A DNA stretch of 64,000 nucleotides, from assembly GCA_031763025.1 (NCBI GenBank), contig JASSKH010000017.1, positions 2,937,924 through 3,001,923 on the forward strand, in the 5' to 3' direction. Of the stretch, positions 63,201-64,000 are shown one piece after another; position 1 is the stretch's first letter; every line of letters starts with the position of its first letter. The translations under genes and the position numbers were made by a program. The notes under the pieces are model-generated. The model was not told the DNA's origin. It ran no database searches and worked only from the letters and a program-made list of their open reading frames with translations. This DNA comes from Macrocystis pyrifera (taxonomy: Eukaryota; Sar; Phaeophyceae; Laminariales; Laminariaceae).

Positions 63201-63691
63201 CAAAAACACCGAGCGATGCGTCTCTGTGGAAAGAGATCGACGGCATACTTCCACAGCTACCATTTCCGTTGGGTGTGCCCTCCCCCCGCCCGCCTACTTT
63301 TTAGAAAACCGACTCGGAAAACACAACCCCCTACTTATGCGGCAGCGAAGGAGCACTCAGGCAGGCACACACACGCGGTTTGGGCAAACCGAAGGCGTAC
63401 AACGCCGCCATCGTTGTCTCAAAAAAAAAGGTTCGTATCGTATGCGCAGTCCCTGCTTGCGCGACGAAACGCATTTTCCTCTCCCACCCGCAAACGAGGC
63501 TTGTCGACCAAAAAAACGTCCGACTCCACCGGCACCACCCCCATCATCTGGCACAGCCCTTGACCGGGGCATTGCGTCCCCTGATGGCACCGCGAACACG
63601 CCTCCGCCGACGCTTTCATGTAGTGGCGGGATAGCGGAGGGGCGACCGGAGACTCTGCCCCCAGGAGATCGTGAGGGGAAGGCAGGGACAC
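45451..63691 (-). CDS. Gene 2: EF-hand-like helical protein of flagellate type, partial 5' end
   Basis: Spliced gene, complement of 62096-62224, 60299-60415, 58028-58152, 56394-56595, 54214-54312, 52027-52152, 49994-50101, 47104-47310 and 45451-45579, with a tentative upstream exon 63488-63691. The firm exons give 413 residues to a TGA, all in phase with GT-AG introns of 1.4-2.7 kb. The motif order is LWNSYSALLSSYAYYASLDG, then WMESMVRIGAALYRK, then RYRKERLYTEGLEKAL, then SLADWEALLDDANIYS, then SQMLVADE and PVDFLEALVRLAD. From memory this order is typical of uncharacterised protist proteins with degenerate EF-hand-like pairs, often in flagellated cells; no search was possible. Canonical calcium-loop residues are not evident, so calcium binding is doubtful. 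The N-terminus lies outside the window. Confidence 0.85.
45614..45846. mobile_element. Family G foldback next to gene 2 last exon
   Basis: Left end CACCTCGGACAGACCATC starts ~32 nt upstream (gene sense) of the terminal acceptor, so the branch point may lie in or beside it. Confidence 0.85.
46124..46382. mobile_element. Family G foldback
   Basis: GATCGGGCAGATAGATCATC to TCATCTGTCCAATATGTG, also in gene 2's last intron. Confidence 0.83.
46429..46625 (-). mobile_element. SINE-B body copy
   Basis: Lacks the tRNA head. Shares AAGCTCTTCTCCC and TTTTTATCGCGAGA with the other reverse copy. Sits downstream of gene 2's DFLEAL exon, within its last intron. Confidence 0.65.
47104..47310 (-). CDS. Gene 2 exon (SQMLVADE ... 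DFLEALVRLAD)
   Basis: Acceptor is a CT-rich stretch then AAAAAAAG|TCG; donor CAG|GTGTGG; phase 0, 69 codons. Carries the best-conserved block of the protein, then FFFSGLDTHWGGRLQ. The intron starts in a G-run and A-run. Confidence 0.87.
47628..47910 (-). mobile_element. SINE-C copy with 41-nt poly(C) tail
   Basis: G's 47628-47668 on plus, then the complete body to the GGATGACAGCTTCAATGAG end. Lies in a gene 2 intron. Confidence 0.73.
48345..48600. mobile_element. Foldback family M copy with (CT)n
   Basis: Left arm and middle, with ~76 nt of CT repeat (48495-48570) where other copies have a few CTCTC. Confidence 0.68.
48623..48706. mobile_element. MITE S copy
   Basis: TTACCTCTCTGTCCAGAAAG to ATTTAGGGACAGAACGGTA. 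Confidence 0.75.
49118..49405. mobile_element. Foldback family M
   Basis: Ends GCGTTGAGTTCG and CGAACTCAAC are complementary. Inside, GCGCTCGTTTTTTTTCAGCG, TCTCGACAACAACGGC and TTTCCGGAAGGCT recur in 48345-48600, 31110-31452 and 18118-18345. Confidence 0.7.
49635..49746. mobile_element. TTAA-associated MITE H (description copy)
   Basis: Inverted ends CAACCCTTTCAGGGCCAATAGGACTGCAGTCCCATTTT-like and complement ..GACTGCAGTCCTAAAAGAGTTAA; middle ACAAACTTCTTGGAATTTGA. The TTAA at the edge is reminiscent of piggyBac-type targets; this link is inference. Confidence 0.68.
49773..49930. mobile_element. Family G foldback, left part
   Basis: CACCTCGGACAGATCAGACA to AAACATGTGCCAGAAGAG; the right arm is missing. 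Confidence 0.75.
49994..50101 (-). CDS. Gene 2 exon (SLADWEALLDDANIYS)
   Basis: Acceptor GGAGGCAG|GCG, donor CAG|GTACGA, phase 0, 36 codons. Starting at the nearer CTCTGGCAG acceptor would break the phase and drop the conserved SLADW. The 5' end of this exon and its acceptor recur as degraded tandem copies upstream (see findings). Confidence 0.83.
50150..50480. repeat. Degenerate tandem copies of a gene 2 exon boundary
   Basis: CTCCGCCTGCCTCGTTTCAAAA recurs (about 50200, 50270 diverged, 50395), each with TCTGCCAGA nearby and AACGCAGCAGTG after it. The first member is the acceptor of exon 49994-50101. Confidence 0.8.
50752..50858. mobile_element. MITE H copy
   Basis: ATTAACCCGTTAAGGACTGC start; middle TACTTGAAATTAGAGTCATG as in 50640-50660 and 43800. 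Confidence 0.65.
51245..51472 (+). other. Orphan open frame with a hydrophobic segment
   Basis: Frame HRIEVYITTEETEYMYLVFS then a hydrophobic stretch (LLVVSVPLLLFMALSV) to TAG at 51470-51472, antisense inside a gene 2 intron. Diverse codons and a CAG just before suggest a possible exon, but no partner exon or family was recognised. Confidence 0.3.
52027..52152 (-). CDS. Gene 2 exon (RYRKERLYTEGLEKAL)
   Basis: Acceptor CCCTGCAG|TTC, donor CAG|GTGATG, phase 0, 42 codons. Encodes a characteristic R..LY....... helix ending in GFRALFQ. Confidence 0.88.
52188..52222. repeat. 35-nt poly(G) tract
   Basis: About 35 nt upstream, in gene sense, of the gene 2 exon at 52027-52152, where it reads as a C-rich, pyrimidine-like run. 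A (GGAA)n tract follows at about 52340-52372. Confidence 0.85.
52801..52886. mobile_element. Stowaway-like MITE S (description copy)
   Basis: About 86 bp, near-perfect inverted repeat with ends CACCACTCTGTCTCTAAATA and TTTAGGGACGGAGTGGTA, small A/T middle (TTTTGATTGAATATTAG). Layout resembles plant Stowaway elements; TA flanks are plausible. Confidence 0.82.
52982..53118. repeat. Dispersed repeat I, copy 1
   Basis: AACGTAGCACACCATTAGGC, CTCCACAAGG and GGGGGTGTCCCGGCCACC match 61103-61272 in order. Confidence 0.8.
53138..53253. mobile_element. Diverged family D MITE
   Basis: TTACAAGGGACCACAGTAAA left end; small insertions in both arms. Confidence 0.82.
53366..53552 (+). mobile_element. SINE-B body copy
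   Basis: Shares GGGGAGGGGGGGAGGAGAGC, a CATCTGAATTACGA block and an AAACAAGAAAC tail with the family. Lies in a gene 2 intron. Confidence 0.6.
53708..54170. mobile_element. Family G foldback with ~41-bp tandem expansion
   Basis: Contains four to five ATCATGAAGTGGGCATCGGC..GATCAGCCCTGAAA units at 53940-54165, next to a gene 2 exon at 54214. Confidence 0.78.
54214..54312 (-). CDS. Gene 2 exon (WMESMVRIGAALYRK)
   Basis: Acceptor CGCTCTAG|GAA, donor GAG|GTAAGT (consensus), phase 0, 33 codons. Matches the 'EF(L/M)E.(L/M)VRIA..(K/L)Y' helix of the family as I remember it. Confidence 0.86.
54717..54825 (-). mobile_element. SINE-C 3'-end fragment
   Basis: Short copy: G-rich left end, GCATGGCCGTAGTCGTATGA, up to GGGCACGTCGG. 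Confidence 0.6.
55141..55228. mobile_element. MITE H copy, diverged
   Basis: CGTTCAGAACTGCACCCACA, then ACTACTTGGTTTTAGTGTGG. Confidence 0.55.
55366..55452. mobile_element. MITE S copy
   Basis: GTACCTCTGGGTGGAAATTC to ATTTACGTTCAGAGCAGGTA. Confidence 0.7.
55527..55630. mobile_element. Distant family D relative
   Basis: GGATTAGGACTCACGACGGA ... TTTGGTTCTAATTACTATGC keeps the D layout with different words. Related to 57443-57542. Confidence 0.55.
56394..56595 (-). CDS. Gene 2 exon (YGAFLSDILLPDEKEN, Ala-rich linker)
   Basis: Acceptor GTGCAG|G completes an AGG codon; donor CAG|GTGCGT; phase 0. Helical region (GEIQSVFTAISVEGGEE), then an Ala-rich linker from GCT/GCN triplets, variable in appearance and probably disordered. 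Confidence 0.87.
56770..56932 (-). mobile_element. SINE-C copy
   Basis: Body cut at GTGAGGTG, where a G-run of the next copy starts; stacked with 56936-57102. Confidence 0.65.
56936..57102 (-). mobile_element. SINE-C copy with two G-runs
   Basis: G-runs at 56936-56952 and about 56967-56985, then the family body to CACCAAACGCG, where a family G element takes over. Confidence 0.62.
57103..57428. mobile_element. Family G foldback carrying a D MITE
   Basis: Left arm lost at a SINE-C junction; the D copy sits at 57222-57338. Confidence 0.78.
57222..57338. mobile_element. Family D MITE nested in a G element
   Basis: An extra TTTTTTAATAC in the middle makes it longer; interrupts the G element 57103-57428. 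Confidence 0.86.
57443..57542. mobile_element. Distant family D relative
   Basis: TTACGGGGGGGCCAATGTAG start, then CACGATGGACCCAAAAACCA as in 55527-55630. Confidence 0.6.
57604..57713. mobile_element. Family D MITE
   Basis: GGGCCATAGTAAATAGGACC left end, flanked by GCTA/TAGC. Confidence 0.88.
57822..58022 (+). mobile_element. SINE-B body copy abutting an exon
   Basis: Shares CTTCTCGCGATAAGAAAGCA and CGGATCTGAGTTGCGACTA with the family. Its A-rich tail ends about 6 nt from the gene 2 exon that ends at 58028, inside the intron. Confidence 0.72.
58028..58152 (-). CDS. Gene 2 exon (LWNSYSALLSSYAYYASLDG)
   Basis: Acceptor CATTCAG|GAG, donor GGCAG|GTAATA, ending in phase 2. It encodes the first helix of the EF-hand-like region. 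The A-rich tail of a SINE-B copy begins about 6 nt into the intron. Confidence 0.86.
58527..58677. repeat. (TCTG)n and (CCTG)n tetranucleotide array
   Basis: TCTG repeats pass into CCTG/TGCC repeats with a short mixed centre. Confidence 0.95.
58892..59000. mobile_element. Family D MITE
   Basis: Left end of the GTTAATAGG type, right end of the AAATAGG type, i.e. a mixed copy. Confidence 0.88.
59750..60022. mobile_element. Family G foldback
   Basis: CACACATCGGACAGATCACG to GATTATCTGTCCGATGATCC. Confidence 0.83.
60078..60283 (-). mobile_element. SINE-C copy followed by 33-nt G tract
   Basis: G-run at left, body to TGTTGGGCGAGTCGTGGCGC, then a second G tract (60251-60283) that ends 15 nt from a gene 2 exon. 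Confidence 0.65.
60299..60415 (-). CDS. Gene 2 exon (39 codons, basic segment)
   Basis: Acceptor GAACAACAG|ATC, donor CAG|GTGCGA, phase 0. Highly basic helix (RASKLQRFSRFLAEGNRD). A 33-nt poly(C) run on the coding strand begins about 15 nt into the following intron. Confidence 0.83.
61103..61272. repeat. Dispersed repeat I, copy 2
   Basis: ACAATGTAGCACACCATTAA to GGGAGGGTGTCCCGGACACC; slightly longer than copy 1. Confidence 0.8.
61445..61700. repeat. Degenerate ~60-80-bp tandem array
   Basis: Words CAACAA, TTTTCACC and GCT(G/A)TTGTGCTATAC recur about four times; another unit lies at 62047-62082 after the inserted G element. Confidence 0.65.
61755..62049. mobile_element. Family G foldback inside a tandem array
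   Basis: CACCTCAGACAGATCATCG to ATCTGTCCGAGGTGTA; splits the TTTCACCGCTGTTGTGCTA-type array and ends 47 nt from a gene 2 exon. Confidence 0.82.
62096..62224 (-). CDS. Gene 2 exon (43 codons, DDFDDCGEPV start)
   Basis: Acceptor ATGGCAG|GAC, donor AAG|GTACGC, phase 0. Polar and charged (TWSVERNSVFTQRKHQCES). It precedes the helical domain. Confidence 0.82.
63488..63691 (-). CDS. Gene 2 candidate upstream exon
   Basis: Open frame after acceptor GATCCAG|GTG, ending CGG|GTGGGA, 68 codons, phase 0 into the next exon. It encodes a Cys-rich patch (CSRCHQGTQCPGQGLC). A second frame is also open across this GC-rich stretch, so the assignment is tentative. Confidence 0.42.
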
Positions 63692-64000
63692 CTGGATCAG
63701 TTGTTTTTTTTTTTAATCGTTTTTTTTCGCACGGCAGGGGAGGGGGGCGGGCAATAATGGTGTAAAACGAAAGACTCCCCATGACGCGAGTAGACGTGAT
63801 TATTGAACGCGTACCTCGAATTATGACAGCAGTGACGTACTCTTGTGTGCTATCGGGGGAAGTTGAAAAAAATACACCTGTAATCAAGGTGTATATTTAT
63901 AAAATATAAAAAACAACAGCCGTGAGATCGAGGATTTCATACATCGTATCATGTTTTTTTCTCCGTCTCACAGTCTGTGACCACATAACTAGTATATCTC

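Overview
The window is nuclear DNA of a eukaryote with large, repeat-filled introns. Two multi-exon genes can be followed, both on the minus strand. Their exons are short (87-219 bp), stop-free, in phase, rich in G/C at third codon positions and bounded by GT-AG introns of about 1-5 kb; one intron looks GC-AG. There are no prokaryotic-style operons. The intron style, the high mobile-element load, a telomere-like TTAGGG array and a protein type I remember from flagellated protists suggest a protist, perhaps a stramenopile alga such as a brown alga. That assignment is an inference and cannot be settled from this sequence alone.

Layout. 1-3.5 kb: a Ty1/copia RNase H fragment between two long hairpins, embedded in about 3 kb packed with a TAACAT..ATGTTA palindrome. 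3.5-14.4 kb: intergenic mosaic holding an inverted pair of tRNA-derived SINEs, satellite-like tandem repeats, an element with an internal telomere-like array, and a decayed coding fragment. 14.5-34.6 kb: gene 1, eight exons encoding a predicted 410-residue protein with about eight membrane segments that looks like a 4+4 internal duplication. 34.6-45.4 kb: intergenic, with MITEs, a possible LTR-element remnant, a second telomere-array element and a 63-bp tandem repeat. 45.4-63.7 kb: gene 2, nine confident exons plus a tentative tenth. It encodes an EF-hand-like helical protein and its 5' end lies beyond the window.

Repeats fill nearly everything else. The main families are: (D) a ~108-bp TA-flanked MITE, about 27 copies; (G) a 200-300 bp foldback rich in GATC words, about 14 copies; (S) an ~85-bp Stowaway-like MITE; (H) a TTAA-associated MITE; (M) a ~300-bp foldback; SINE-A and SINE-B with tRNA-like promoters; and SINE-C with a LINE relative. 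SINE-C and the LINE share the same 3' end, and both end in long poly(C) runs, seen as poly(G) on the plus strand. This poly(C)-tailed LINE/SINE pair is the most unusual system here. Nesting gives a relative history: D elements lie inside or at the edge of G elements, one D copy was split by a 1.2-kb insertion, and LINE/SINE copies stack at each other's C-tails.

The two genes show no evident functional link. Gene 1 is probably a membrane protein of unknown role. Gene 2 probably belongs to a family of uncharacterised protist proteins with a conserved DFLEALxRxAD motif. Exon structures were worked out by eye from reading frame, splice consensus and phase, without transcript data.
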